A DNA stretch of 64,000 bases from Oscillospiraceae bacterium (lineage in GTDB: Bacteria > Bacillota > Clostridia > Oscillospirales > Oscillospiraceae): contig WRDH01000008.1 in NCBI GenBank assembly GCA_009783555.1, forward strand, positions 1 through 64,000, given 5' to 3'. Positions 44,077 through 52,904 of this stretch are shown piece by piece; the stretch's first letter is position 1, and every line of letters begins with the position of its first letter. Made by a program: the position numbers and the translations under genes. The notes under the pieces are model-generated. The model saw nothing but the letters and a program-made list of their open reading frames with translations. It did no database searches and had not been told where the DNA came from.

Positions 44077-45897
44077 CTATACACGCCCAAAACCCTTGTC
44101 TAAAACATTTTTCTTCAGTTCAAACGCGACGGGGCGGCCGTGGGGGCACTGTGAAATTTCGCCTGACATGACCCGGTCTACGAGGGTTTCCAGTTCTCGC
44201 TTTTCTGACGATTTTCCCGCCTTAATAGCGGCTTTACACGCAATTGTCTTATAAATACTGTCTCTTCCTGCAGTTTCCGCAACTCCGCTGCGCCGAAGCT
44301 GCGGGCATAAATCCGACAACACCGATTCGGTATCACCAATATCAATGTCTGCAGGGATATGTCTTACAGCAACAGAATCTTCACCGAAGCTCTCTACGGA
44401 AAATCCCAGGCTCTCTAAAAAACCCGCATTCTCTAGTAAAACAACAGCGTCTTCGTGTCCGAGGCGGCATATCACAGGGGTGAGGAGCGACTCTGACATC
44501 GGAGTGTAGTTACCGCTCTTCAGGGAATCAAACAAGATGCGCTCATGTGCGGCATGTTTATCGATAAACCAAACGCTGTTGTCTTTTTCGATGATAATAT
44601 AAACGTTGAGGGCTTCGCCGATGATGCGTGAAGCTTCGGAAGCTTCGCAAGCTGATAGTGGAAAATTGAAAGCTTTTTGCGGCTCTGACACATAAGAACC
44701 ACGAAACTCGTCAGCCTGCATTGTCCTAAATCCGTTGTTGCTTTCGCCGTCTCCTAACTTTCTACTTTCCACTTTCCACATTCCACGTGATGAGCCACTT
44801 TCCACTTTCTGCTTCCCGCTTGAACCACCTTCCGACAACCACTGACTGCCGGCCATTGATTCTTGCCTCTTTAACCTGTCTCCTATTTGTCCCTTGTCGT
44901 TTATCGTTTGTCCTTTATTCAACGCTCCCAACGCCGCATAATAAACCCCGTCGAAAACTTGTTTGTCGGAGATAAATTTCACCTCGGTTTTGGCGGGATG
45001 GACGTTGACATCGACATTGCTTGTCTTTGTGGTGATGAATAATACACATGAGGGGAAACGCCCTGACGGCAAGGTGTTTTTATATGCTTGCTCCAATGCT
45101 GTTTGAAGGAGTATTGACCGGATAACCCTGCCGTTGACAAAGAAAAACTGATAGCTTCTGTTTCCGCGAGCGGAAACAGGCGAGGATACATATCCTTCTA
45201 CGGCAATATTTTCATCTGATGATTCAGCACTTAAAAAACCGGCTTCGATCTCTCGTCCAAGCAAGCTGTAAACACAAGAATCAATACGTGAATCCCCCGG
45301 AGTATGATACTCGGTTTTACCATCTCTAATAAAACGGATGGAAACATCCGGGCGGGAGAGTGCAGCACGCAGCACAACAGAGGCGATACTTGAAGCCTCG
45401 GCACGGTCGGATTTCATGAACTTGAGCCGTGCGGGTGTATTAAAGAACAAATCGCGCACAATAATTGTAGTACCCTCGGGACACCCGACAGGGGACATAT
45501 CTATGACCTCTCCGGCTTCCAAAGTCAGAGAGATACCCTCGGCGGAATTCACCTCACGAGTCATTAGCTCAACTCGCGAAACAGCGGCAATAGCGGCAAG
45601 AGCTTCACCTCTGAACCCGAGGGTATCTATTGCCTCAAGCCCCTCGGCATTATGAAGCTTGCTTGTCGCATGGCGAAAAAACGCTGTCTTTGCATCACCG
45701 GGTGCAATACCGCAGCCATTATCGGTGATACGGATATATGTCATTCCACCCGAGCTGATTTCAACCGTAATAATACCCGCTCCCGAATCTATGGAGTTCT
45801 CAATAAGCTCCTTAACAACGGAAGAAGGACGTTCAACAACCTCACCGGCAGCGATGAGGTCGGCAACATGCTGTTCTAATTGAATAATCTTTGGCAA
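44077..45897 (-). CDS. mutL: DNA mismatch repair endonuclease MutL
   Basis: A 606-residue GHKL ATPase with a latent endonuclease. N-terminal motifs: LIENSIDSGAG, DNGCGI and TLGFRGEALAAI. The C-terminal endonuclease motif reads DKHAAHERILFD, with ACKAAIKAG and CPHGRPVAFEL also present. The linker (residues about 325-390) is low-complexity, with INDKGQ and repeated KVES stretches that come from simple repeats at 44765-44923. No mutS is adjacent; the gene follows an alanine-racemase-like gene by ten bases. Confidence 0.96.
   Translation of the reverse strand: MPKIIQLEQHVADLIAAGEVVERPSSVVKELIENSIDSGAGIITVEISSGGMTYIRITDNGCGIAPGDAKTAFFRHATSKLHNAEGLEAIDTLGFRGEALAAIAAVSRVELMTREVNSAEGISLTLEAGEVIDMSPVGCPEGTTIIVRDLFFNTPARLKFMKSDRAEASSIASVVLRAALSRPDVSIRFIRDGKTEYHTPGDSRIDSCVYSLLGREIEAGFLSAESSDENIAVEGYVSSPVSARGNRSYQFFFVNGRVIRSILLQTALEQAYKNTLPSGRFPSCVLFITTKTSNVDVNVHPAKTEVKFISDKQVFDGVYYAALGALNKGQTINDKGQIGDRLKRQESMAGSQWLSEGGSSGKQKVESGSSRGMWKVESRKLGDGESNNGFRTMQADEFRGSYVSEPQKAFNFPLSACEASEASRIIGEALNVYIIIEKDNSVWFIDKHAAHERILFDSLKSGNYTPMSESLLTPVICRLGHEDAVVLLENAGFLESLGFSVESFGEDSVAVRHIPADIDIGDTESVLSDLCPQLRRSGVAETAGRDSIYKTIACKAAIKAGKSSEKRELETLVDRVMSGEISQCPHGRPVAFELKKNVLDKGFGRV
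44765..44923 (-). repeat. Simple repeats captured in the mutL linker
   Basis: Two blocks on the plus strand: CCACTTTCCACTTTC-like units (44765-44815, encoding KVES twice) and TTTGTCCTTTATTC-like units (44882-44923, encoding INDKGQ). Both resemble intergenic simple repeats and keep the frame open. Confidence 0.55.
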
Positions 45898-45907
45898 ACC
45901 GTGCTCC

Positions 45908-46972
45908 TTACCTATAAACTATCGGTAGCCCTTTAACATTCACGGGGTCAACGTCGAGCAGGGCTATGTCACCGACGGTGCAGTCGATGTTGGTAACATC
46001 CACCATTGTGTGCATTAAACCGACGCTTCCGAGAACACGAGCTTTTTGACCGTTAACCCTGACAAAGCTCGCTCTGCGTCGCCACTTGAAGATATCAAAC
46101 AAGCTTCTTTCAACAAAATATCTGTCAACACCAAATCCATGATAATACCCGATTGAAAGAATAGCGATTTTCGTTGGAGCCTTCGTTACAAAACCACGTT
46201 CGGAACCTATTGTATGCCCCTTTGGATGCCAACCCAACTCCTCAAGACCCGCTTCAATAAACCCGACCTTTGAAAGACCCGGAACAGATTTACCGGGAAT
46301 CCTGCCCGTAAGAGCTGTATCAACCCTAACAGCATCCATCAGGTCAAGATTATACTTAAAAAGCGCAGCGGAATCGATAGCATGTGCGATACCCGGCTCA
46401 AATCCCATCTCTATTATCCTGTCCAGTGCCGCGTTGAACTTATCATACTGGGCAAAAGTCGGCTTCTTCTTACGCCAGGAGGCGGAAAACGTTGTAAAAG
46501 TACCTATAACATTAAGGCTTGACATATAATTGTATATAGCAGCGACCTTATCAAGTTCGGTCGGTTGGAATCCGTAACAGCCCAGCCCCGTATCTATCAT
46601 AACCTGAATATCCGCTATCATCTTTTTTGACTCGGCAATCCCGTTGATAGCGACAGCTGCATCATAAGAACCTGCTGTACAAATTACACCGTATGATAAA
46701 AGCTCCGCAATCTCGTTCGGGTCTGCCGTACTTCGCAGCATCATTATACGCTCTTTGGAAAAGTTGTTTTTTCGAAGAAGCCCGGCATCAGCAGGATCGG
46801 AAACTATAAAATTGCGTATACCCTCATCACGCAGAAAATGCGCAACAGTTAATAACCCCATCCCGCCTGCATTTGCACTGAGATCGGCAAAAACATGCAC
46901 ACCTTCAGCCCGATCTTTTACCGCACGGAGATTATTTCGCACAACCCGTAAATCAATAATCAGATTCTTCAC
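45908..46972 (-). CDS. Alanine racemase-like protein lacking the catalytic lysine
   Basis: A 354-residue protein with the full two-domain layout of a fold-type III PLP racemase: IDTGLGCYGF (KIDTGMxRLGF), IAHAIDSAALFKYNLDLMDAVRVD, IAILSIGYYHGF and the C-terminal VLGSVGLMHTMVDVT. The PLP-lysine segment KANAYGHG is replaced by SANAGGMG, so Ser32 stands where Lys should be. The catalytic Tyr of the SYG motif also appears to be missing (IGSERGF). It is unlikely to racemise alanine and may be a regulator or a different enzyme. It heads the mutL-miaA gene run. Confidence 0.8.
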   Translation of the reverse strand: MKNLIIDLRVVRNNLRAVKDRAEGVHVFADLSANAGGMGLLTVAHFLRDEGIRNFIVSDPADAGLLRKNNFSKERIMMLRSTADPNEIAELLSYGVICTAGSYDAAVAINGIAESKKMIADIQVMIDTGLGCYGFQPTELDKVAAIYNYMSSLNVIGTFTTFSASWRKKKPTFAQYDKFNAALDRIIEMGFEPGIAHAIDSAALFKYNLDLMDAVRVDTALTGRIPGKSVPGLSKVGFIEAGLEELGWHPKGHTIGSERGFVTKAPTKIAILSIGYYHGFGVDRYFVERSLFDIFKWRRRASFVRVNGQKARVLGSVGLMHTMVDVTNIDCTVGDIALLDVDPVNVKGLPIVYR

Positions 46973-47139
46973 TGAGAAAACCCCCTCAAAGCAACGTTGA
47001 CACTCAATAATACCACGCTACCACACGATAATCAAGTTTTAGGAGCGGTTATCGCGGTGGAAAAGGCGCAAAAATTAGCATAAAAAATTAACAAATGCAT
47101 AAAATGCCCGCAAATATTGCATAAAATTTACATAAAACC

Positions 47140-47168
47140 TTTACAAATCTTGATAAATAGTGTATAAT
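47140..47168 (+). promoter_or_regulatory. Promoter of the VWA surface-protein gene
   Basis: TTTACA (47140-47145) and TATAAT (47163-47168) with a 17-base spacer. The long leader of about 270 bases that follows holds a possible small ORF and a structured region. The upstream part of the gap (46973-47139) is AT-rich with three GCATAAAA units and nothing else that I can identify. Confidence 0.7.
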
Positions 47169-47219
47169 ACAGTACCGTGGCACAATATGTTGTATAAAAA
47201 CACAACAGGAGTGGAACGG

Positions 47220-47282
47220 TTGCGAAAAATACTAATAAAATCCATAATAAAAAAACGTCCATTGCATCGGGAGCATGAGTAA
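47220..47282 (+). CDS. Candidate 20-residue leader peptide
   Basis: TTG 47220 stands eight bases after AGGAG (47207-47211) and opens a frame MRKILIKSIIKKRPLHREHE ending at TAA. The peptide would be strongly basic. It lies between the promoter and the structured leader of the VWA gene and could couple translation to leader folding. The only support is the ribosome site and the frame. Confidence 0.3.
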   Translation: MRKILIKSIIKKRPLHREHE

Positions 47283-47298
47283 ATCTTGTGCTTATCCC

Positions 47299-47403
47299 CC
47301 GGTAGCGGTGGACGACTCTTTTGATAGCAGCAATAAGATTGATTTTAGCATTTTCTGTGCATGCGCATCGGTGCGTCTATTTAGGAAAAAGCACCGCTGC
47401 CGG
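47299..47403 (+). ncRNA. Structured 5' leader in front of the VWA gene
   Basis: A 12-bp long-range stem joins CCGGTAGCGGTG (47299-47310) with CACCGCTGCCGG (47392-47403), with one G-U pair. The 81-base interior has further pairing potential (TGCGCATCGGTGCG). I could not match it to a known riboswitch class; the c-di-GMP-I core was looked for and not seen. It ends 44 bases before the start codon. Confidence 0.45.
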
Positions 47404-47446
47404 TAATAAAAAGGAATACTAAAGTGAAAAATAAGGAGATAAAACA

Positions 47447-50400
47447 ATGAAAAGGAAAAGGATTTCTACTATTGTAGCTGTGGTGTTGATAATTACGCTG
47501 CTATCGGGCTTTCTTGTCATACCCGGGTCAGCGAACATCATAGTGTACCCACCTGTTGACAGGGTATCAGATCCTGCTACAGATGCCCGCCTCACGACCC
47601 CTGCTCCTCCCCTTAACTATGGAGAACAAATGGGGTTTATTGACATCCCCAGAGTCCACGACGGACGGATATGGACTGATAAAACCGTCCGAAACGGAAG
47701 CGATACAGATGACTTTGACATCACACTTTCGGCTTTGAGCCAATCCTTTCCGCTAACAAGTGGTTATGCGATACCGACAGATACGGTTTTTGTAATAGAC
47801 GTGTCGGGTAGTATGCGAACAACAGATGCAGGCGGAGGCCGTATGCGGATTGATGTGCTGATTGAAGCACTCAACGGAGCTATTGAAATCCTACAGGATG
47901 CTCACCCCCAAAACAGGATTGCGGTTGTAGCTTACGGAGGCGGCATTGACGGCTCAGGCTTAGCCAGAGTCGAACGTCTCTTGCCGCTCGACCGTTACAC
48001 TGCCGCTGCAGGCAGCAATGAATACTTCTCTTTTCTCCCAACACCGGCAATATCGCGTCATCATCTACAGGTAAATGCTTTGCAAGCTGATGTCGGGGCG
48101 AATATAACCTCCGGCACTGTACTGGTAAATGCCTCAACACCCACACAATGGGGCATATACGAAGGCTCAAGAGTACTGGAAACAGCAGCACCGAAAACAG
48201 CCGTTGTTCCCAGAACAGACGCGAGTGGAGCATTTATCGAAAACATCACGGTCACCCGAAGGCCGAATATTGTTCTAATGACAGACGGTGAGCCAACGAT
48301 GGGGTGGTCCAATTATTTATTTGACGACACACTTACGCCTGCAAATCCGGTACCTCTCGGTCCTGCAGGAGGGCTGATTTACAGCGACAGCTACGCATCC
48401 GGCTTCACAGCTCCGGGCGTATATTACGGTGACGGAAGCTGGGGAGAGCTGGGTGTCAGTCTCTTGACGGTACTAACAGCCGCTCACAGAAAAAGGCTGG
48501 TACACAATAATTACTTTGGAAGCGACACGGTTGGCATTGCACCCCCCGGATACGCCGGACAACCTCCTTCTTCGGTAGGCTTCTTCTCCATAGCATTTGG
48601 CACCCAACCGCCCGGTGATGCCGATCTTCTTATTAAAGCAACCATGAATCCCGGTGCCGGTGCAGTCAACGCAGATGCGATAAGGTCTGACACCAGATAT
48701 CGAATGTCCGACTTGATTTCCAGTCCCAATGGTCCGCCGGGACCGATCGGCACCTACAATCCCCCCGCCGGCGGCAACAATACCTTTAAGATGAATCCCA
48801 ACATTCCGCCGGGGTGGTCACCACCACCACCGCCACCGGCACCGAACCCGCTACCCACCCCCCCGCCGACACCACAACCACCCGGCTTTAACGGGAACAT
48901 GGGTGAGTTGTTGCGGCAATTTGCAAATAACGTTCCAATACAGTTTCACGTCTCCCGCAGACAAGCATTCGGAACATATATATGGGACACAGCCCCGCTG
49001 AGTATAAATAATAGCAGGAGTTTGACAATAGATGAAATTAACTTTGCCGACTTGTTCGCGGAGCCTACCAACCTGGATGAGCTAAACGATGTATTTCGTC
49101 AGATAACAACCAGCATCCAGATGCAGGGTATACAGGATACCGTCACGAATGTCCCCGGTCCCGGCCCCGACAGAAGCTTTGCAGGTTATCTCTCATTCTC
49201 CGATGTATTGGGTGAATATATGCAGGTCAGGAGTGTAGGCGGGCTGACCTACAACAACACTACATTTTCAAGAGCGGACTTCGCAACCGCTGTTGCTAAC
49301 GATGCAACCCAACGCAGCGAATATGTTAACATCCTCTGGCATCACATGAATTACGGTACACCCACAACAAGTCCGGTGTGGTTAAGTGAAGCGACTGTGG
49401 CAAGCTTTGTGGCGTCAAATATAGCAAACGCGGATTTCTTGAGAAATAACAGTCTAAAATATTATGCAAACACAAACAGGGATTTTGTTGGAAGCTTCTT
49501 TATGGCCGACGGCACCCCTGCACCACAGCCCGCAACTGCGGCAGCCATTGTCGAGGTCTTCCCGATGTGGGGTACGATGAATGTTGCCCCGGCGCCGCCC
49601 AGCACTCAAACAGATTTAAGGCTCATAACATTTCATGTTATCACCGCATTACGGACAGCAAGCTTTGCCGAACTCTATGCAACAAATAACGTCGGCGATC
49701 CGATGACACGGGTATTAAATGCGGGCGACCAGATGATACGATGGTATATTCCGTCAGACTTGATACCGATTCGTACACCTCTGTTTTATGATACCGCTAA
49801 TCCCCCTCCCTCCACTGCAGAAATTGGAGATCTTAGAGCCGTTTCCGGCAACATACATCCAATCAGGATAGACTTCACAGTAGGGCTTGACCGTAACCGT
49901 GTCACCGGAGATATACCTCCGGACGTATTTGCGCAATATCAGGTACCCGGCACAACCGATCAAATGTATTTTTACTCCAACCGTCATAATCCGAACCCGA
50001 CAAACGTCACACTTGCGTTCTTTGAACCGCATCCGGACAATCCTTTCTATCGAGGTGTTGGAGGCACTGATATGAGAGGGGTAATAAAAGCTGAAAACCG
50101 CACCGGCACAGCCCCTCATGTCAGTTCAAACCGTCTTGTTGCATATACTGCCGAGACAAATTACGACATGCACTGGCTTGGCAACAACGGACGACTGACA
50201 TTCAGGCTCACGGAACCGCCGACACAGCCTCAGCCCGCAGACTTGACAATAGCAAAAACCTTTACCGGAATACCGTCCGATATAGATGTATTTAATACAA
50301 GTATCGTTTCGCAGATATCATTCCTTGTAGTCGGCTACAATGCTGCCGGTGCGGAAATATTCAGGCAAACAGTGTTCTTTAACTCTGAAAATTTCCGCTG

Positions 50401-51046
50401 GAATGACGCTACACGCAGTTATGAATGCACACTTCGAAACGTACCGCTCGGAAATTATCGCATATACGAGAGAGGCGGAAACATACTTGGCTATACCCTC
50501 AACCGGCCGGGACCTCCGCAGACGGTTTCCATCACAACGACCGGGCAGACTGTGCGAGTCCCCTTCGTTAACAACTATACTCCCAGCCCTGTACCGCCTG
50601 AAGAGAGACCGGCTATGACGATATGGAAGGTTTTTCACGGCTTGACAAATGCCCAAATCCCGGCAGGCTTCCAAATCCGCATAACAGGGCCGGAAGGATT
50701 CAACCAAACAATAAACAGAGATCAAGCAATAGCGGGGGTAACATATAAGAATCTGGCTCTCGGACAATACACTGTCACAGAAACGGGCAGCAGCGTCTCC
50801 GGATTTAATATGTCTTTTACCATTAACAACCGGACTGTGTCATTACCCTTCACCTTTAACATAGCAAACGCAAATCAATTCATTGGGATAAATATTGACA
50901 ACTACTATAGTCCGGTACGCCCCCCCAGCCCCCAAACAGGCACAGGCAGCTACATCCTACCCGTAGCGATATTCCTGCTCGGAGCGACAATAATCGGCAT
51001 AGCCGAGGTATACCGCAGAAAGAATAAAAAGAACTCAATAGATTAA
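47447..51046 (+). CDS. Sortase-anchored VWA surface protein (pilus-tip/adhesin type)
   Basis: A 1199-residue secreted protein. Residues 1-29 are a signal peptide. A von Willebrand A domain starts near residue 112 with the metal-site DVSGSM (Asp118, Ser120, Ser122) and MTDGEPTMGW near 278; it is interrupted by a proline-rich loop (near residues 455-485). Two beta-sandwich repeats follow (from about 925: ADLTIAKTFTG; from about 1055: AMTIWKVFHG), each ending in a G-x-Y-x-(I/V)-x-E strand. The C-terminus is a sorting signal: SPQTG, membrane helix, then RRKNKKNSID. No sortase is in the window. AAGGAG precedes ATG 47447. Confidence 0.85.
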   Translation: MKRKRISTIVAVVLIITLLSGFLVIPGSANIIVYPPVDRVSDPATDARLTTPAPPLNYGEQMGFIDIPRVHDGRIWTDKTVRNGSDTDDFDITLSALSQSFPLTSGYAIPTDTVFVIDVSGSMRTTDAGGGRMRIDVLIEALNGAIEILQDAHPQNRIAVVAYGGGIDGSGLARVERLLPLDRYTAAAGSNEYFSFLPTPAISRHHLQVNALQADVGANITSGTVLVNASTPTQWGIYEGSRVLETAAPKTAVVPRTDASGAFIENITVTRRPNIVLMTDGEPTMGWSNYLFDDTLTPANPVPLGPAGGLIYSDSYASGFTAPGVYYGDGSWGELGVSLLTVLTAAHRKRLVHNNYFGSDTVGIAPPGYAGQPPSSVGFFSIAFGTQPPGDADLLIKATMNPGAGAVNADAIRSDTRYRMSDLISSPNGPPGPIGTYNPPAGGNNTFKMNPNIPPGWSPPPPPPAPNPLPTPPPTPQPPGFNGNMGELLRQFANNVPIQFHVSRRQAFGTYIWDTAPLSINNSRSLTIDEINFADLFAEPTNLDELNDVFRQITTSIQMQGIQDTVTNVPGPGPDRSFAGYLSFSDVLGEYMQVRSVGGLTYNNTTFSRADFATAVANDATQRSEYVNILWHHMNYGTPTTSPVWLSEATVASFVASNIANADFLRNNSLKYYANTNRDFVGSFFMADGTPAPQPATAAAIVEVFPMWGTMNVAPAPPSTQTDLRLITFHVITALRTASFAELYATNNVGDPMTRVLNAGDQMIRWYIPSDLIPIRTPLFYDTANPPPSTAEIGDLRAVSGNIHPIRIDFTVGLDRNRVTGDIPPDVFAQYQVPGTTDQMYFYSNRHNPNPTNVTLAFFEPHPDNPFYRGVGGTDMRGVIKAENRTGTAPHVSSNRLVAYTAETNYDMHWLGNNGRLTFRLTEPPTQPQPADLTIAKTFTGIPSDIDVFNTSIVSQISFLVVGYNAAGAEIFRQTVFFNSENFRWNDATRSYECTLRNVPLGNYRIYERGGNILGYTLNRPGPPQTVSITTTGQTVRVPFVNNYTPSPVPPEERPAMTIWKVFHGLTNAQIPAGFQIRITGPEGFNQTINRDQAIAGVTYKNLALGQYTVTETGSSVSGFNMSFTINNRTVSLPFTFNIANANQFIGINIDNYYSPVRPPSPQTGTGSYILPVAIFLLGATIIGIAEVYRRKNKKNSID

Positions 51047-51064
51047 ATGAGGAAAAATCAACAA

Positions 51065-51103
51065 AAAACTTTCAAGTGGACAAAATGTCCACTTGAAAGT
51101 TTT
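51065..51103. terminator. Bidirectional terminator between the VWA and glycosyltransferase genes
   Basis: A perfect 18-bp stem (51065-51082 with 51086-51103), loop AAA, with A and T runs on the outside so that it can end transcription on both strands. It lies between the two convergent genes. Confidence 0.9.
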
Positions 51104-51118
51104 ACTATTTACGCTTCC

Positions 51119-52885
51119 TTACTCTTCCTCGTCCCGCGCATTCCCGTCGATAAACGGTGCCTGGACTGCGCCGCCGCCCATTTTTACGTTGTAGAGGTTG
51201 TTTTTGCGGATTTTTCCTACGACCTTTACCAGTACCTGTTGGAAGAACTTTACGCCCAGCTCCGGGTTTTGCTCCACAAGCTTTGTTATATCCCGCCTGT
51301 CAATACCTATAAGCTCCGTAAACTGTAAGGCGCGGCAGTTTAGTGTAAACGCCTGATTTGACATGCAGCTTTCGCCAAGAATGCCACCTTTCTGCAATCG
51401 GGCGATTTCGATTTCTCCGCCTGTATCACGTGTTCCCGAGAACAAGAGGATTTCACCTTTGAGGATTATATACATGGTCTCATTAAAATCCCCGCATCGA
51501 AACAGCATTTCGTCCTCGTAGAACGTTTTTACGCGGAACATCTTGGCAAGAGTCTCCCAGCCGCCTTTGCTGAGCTCAAAATCAAATGCTTTTTGAAGCG
51601 CTTCAATAATTTCTTCCTTGCCCATTTGCCGGACGCTCTGCTCGTTTCTTAAAATCGGATGATTTGTCAGATTGTGATCTTCCATAATAACCCTAAGATC
51701 ATAGCGTTTCTGCGCAACTATGGAGCACAGGCTTTCCCACAGCTTTTGGGTAGCGAGGTATCTTTTAAACGCGTCAAACTCAGGCTGAGCATCTCTTTGC
51801 GCAATCATTATATTATTCAACGATTCAAGTGCACCCTCCGAATCGCCCTTCATCATATAATCCGTAGCAAGCATCATATTTGAGCGGAATATTTTTTCGT
51901 TCAAATCATCACGCAAAAACTCACCGGGGTAAGGGTCAAAGTCTTCCGGCGCAACCATTACCATGTTGCCTGTCTTGTACTGCGATGCAATTTTCGCTCT
52001 TTCATAGACAAAGCGGTAGATGTCCTCGCGGATGCGTTTCCATTGCGGGTGTTTTTTGGGAACGGGCAAATGCTTGATGGCAAGAGTGTTGTCGAGGAAA
52101 AATGAGAAACCGTACATTCTGCTGTTGATAAGATAATCAATGTCCTCACCTCTGGTTATTTCCGGGTCAAACGGCACACTCTGGAACAGGTCACGATGCA
52201 GAATCATCGCGCCGCCAAACGCAAACGGAGTACGCTTTACCCTCGGCGGGCTGCCGATAATCTCGTCAAACGCCTTTGCCTTAAACCCGAATCTATCCCA
52301 ATATGTCATCCAATGTTCCATCTTAACATCGTCGTAGTATTGGTCGTACTTATTGGTATAGTACCCTGCCATACCGTATACAACGTCGCCGTAAATCCTT
52401 TTTCCAAGAAACTCAACACAGCTCTCAACCCAATCCGCTTTTTCAAAGATTTCATCATCATCAATCAGGATAGCGGCGTCGGCGGACAGGATATCAGCGC
52501 ATAGAAGGCACATATTCCGGACATTTGCATAACCTGCCATATTAAGCAGCGGTTCGACCTTACGCTCCGTATCAGTTTGGTAGATAATTTCAGCAATACT
52601 TTCCAAATCGTAAATTGTGAAAATATAGGTTTCCGCCTGTAGCTTTACATCGTCGACTATTTTAACGACCCGTCTCTGGGCGGCATCGGCAACCTCGGGC
52701 GTAGTTGGGCAAATGAGCAGAACCAGCTTGAAGTCTTTTTCCGTAAGTATTTTCATACTTTCAAGCGTGCGTGCAAGCGTTCCGTCTTCGTCAATAGGCG
52801 TCGGGTGGTCGTAGACGGCATCGCCTTCCTTCCATTCCTTCTTTGCGCGAGACCAATACGTTGGAATAAGTACAACCTTTCGCAT
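51119..52885 (-). CDS. Glycosyltransferase fused to a cyclic-nucleotide-binding-like domain
   Basis: A 588-residue cytoplasmic protein. Residues 1-300 look like a GT-A glycosyltransferase: VVLIPTYWSRAK, the metal-binding ILIDDDEIFE (Asp142-144), FAFGGAMILHRDLF and ITRGEDIDYLI. Residues about 300-445 are helical. Residues about 450-570 form a CRP-like beta-barrel (LFRCGDFNETMYIILKGEI, KGGILGESCMS). The barrel keeps Gly-Glu of the phosphate-binding cassette but has Phe-Thr-Leu where the phosphate-binding Arg normally lies, so ligand binding is doubtful. With the next two genes it forms a glycosyltransferase cluster. Confidence 0.75.
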   Translation of the reverse strand: MRKVVLIPTYWSRAKKEWKEGDAVYDHPTPIDEDGTLARTLESMKILTEKDFKLVLLICPTTPEVADAAQRRVVKIVDDVKLQAETYIFTIYDLESIAEIIYQTDTERKVEPLLNMAGYANVRNMCLLCADILSADAAILIDDDEIFEKADWVESCVEFLGKRIYGDVVYGMAGYYTNKYDQYYDDVKMEHWMTYWDRFGFKAKAFDEIIGSPPRVKRTPFAFGGAMILHRDLFQSVPFDPEITRGEDIDYLINSRMYGFSFFLDNTLAIKHLPVPKKHPQWKRIREDIYRFVYERAKIASQYKTGNMVMVAPEDFDPYPGEFLRDDLNEKIFRSNMMLATDYMMKGDSEGALESLNNIMIAQRDAQPEFDAFKRYLATQKLWESLCSIVAQKRYDLRVIMEDHNLTNHPILRNEQSVRQMGKEEIIEALQKAFDFELSKGGWETLAKMFRVKTFYEDEMLFRCGDFNETMYIILKGEILLFSGTRDTGGEIEIARLQKGGILGESCMSNQAFTLNCRALQFTELIGIDRRDITKLVEQNPELGVKFFQQVLVKVVGKIRKNNLYNVKMGGGAVQAPFIDGNARDEEE

Positions 52886-52904
52886 TTAACATGTGCCTCC
52901 TTAT

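Noticed and set aside
47283..47446. c-di-GMP-I riboswitch in front of the VWA gene
   Set aside because: The conserved riboswitch core could not be found, only an unassigned long-range stem.
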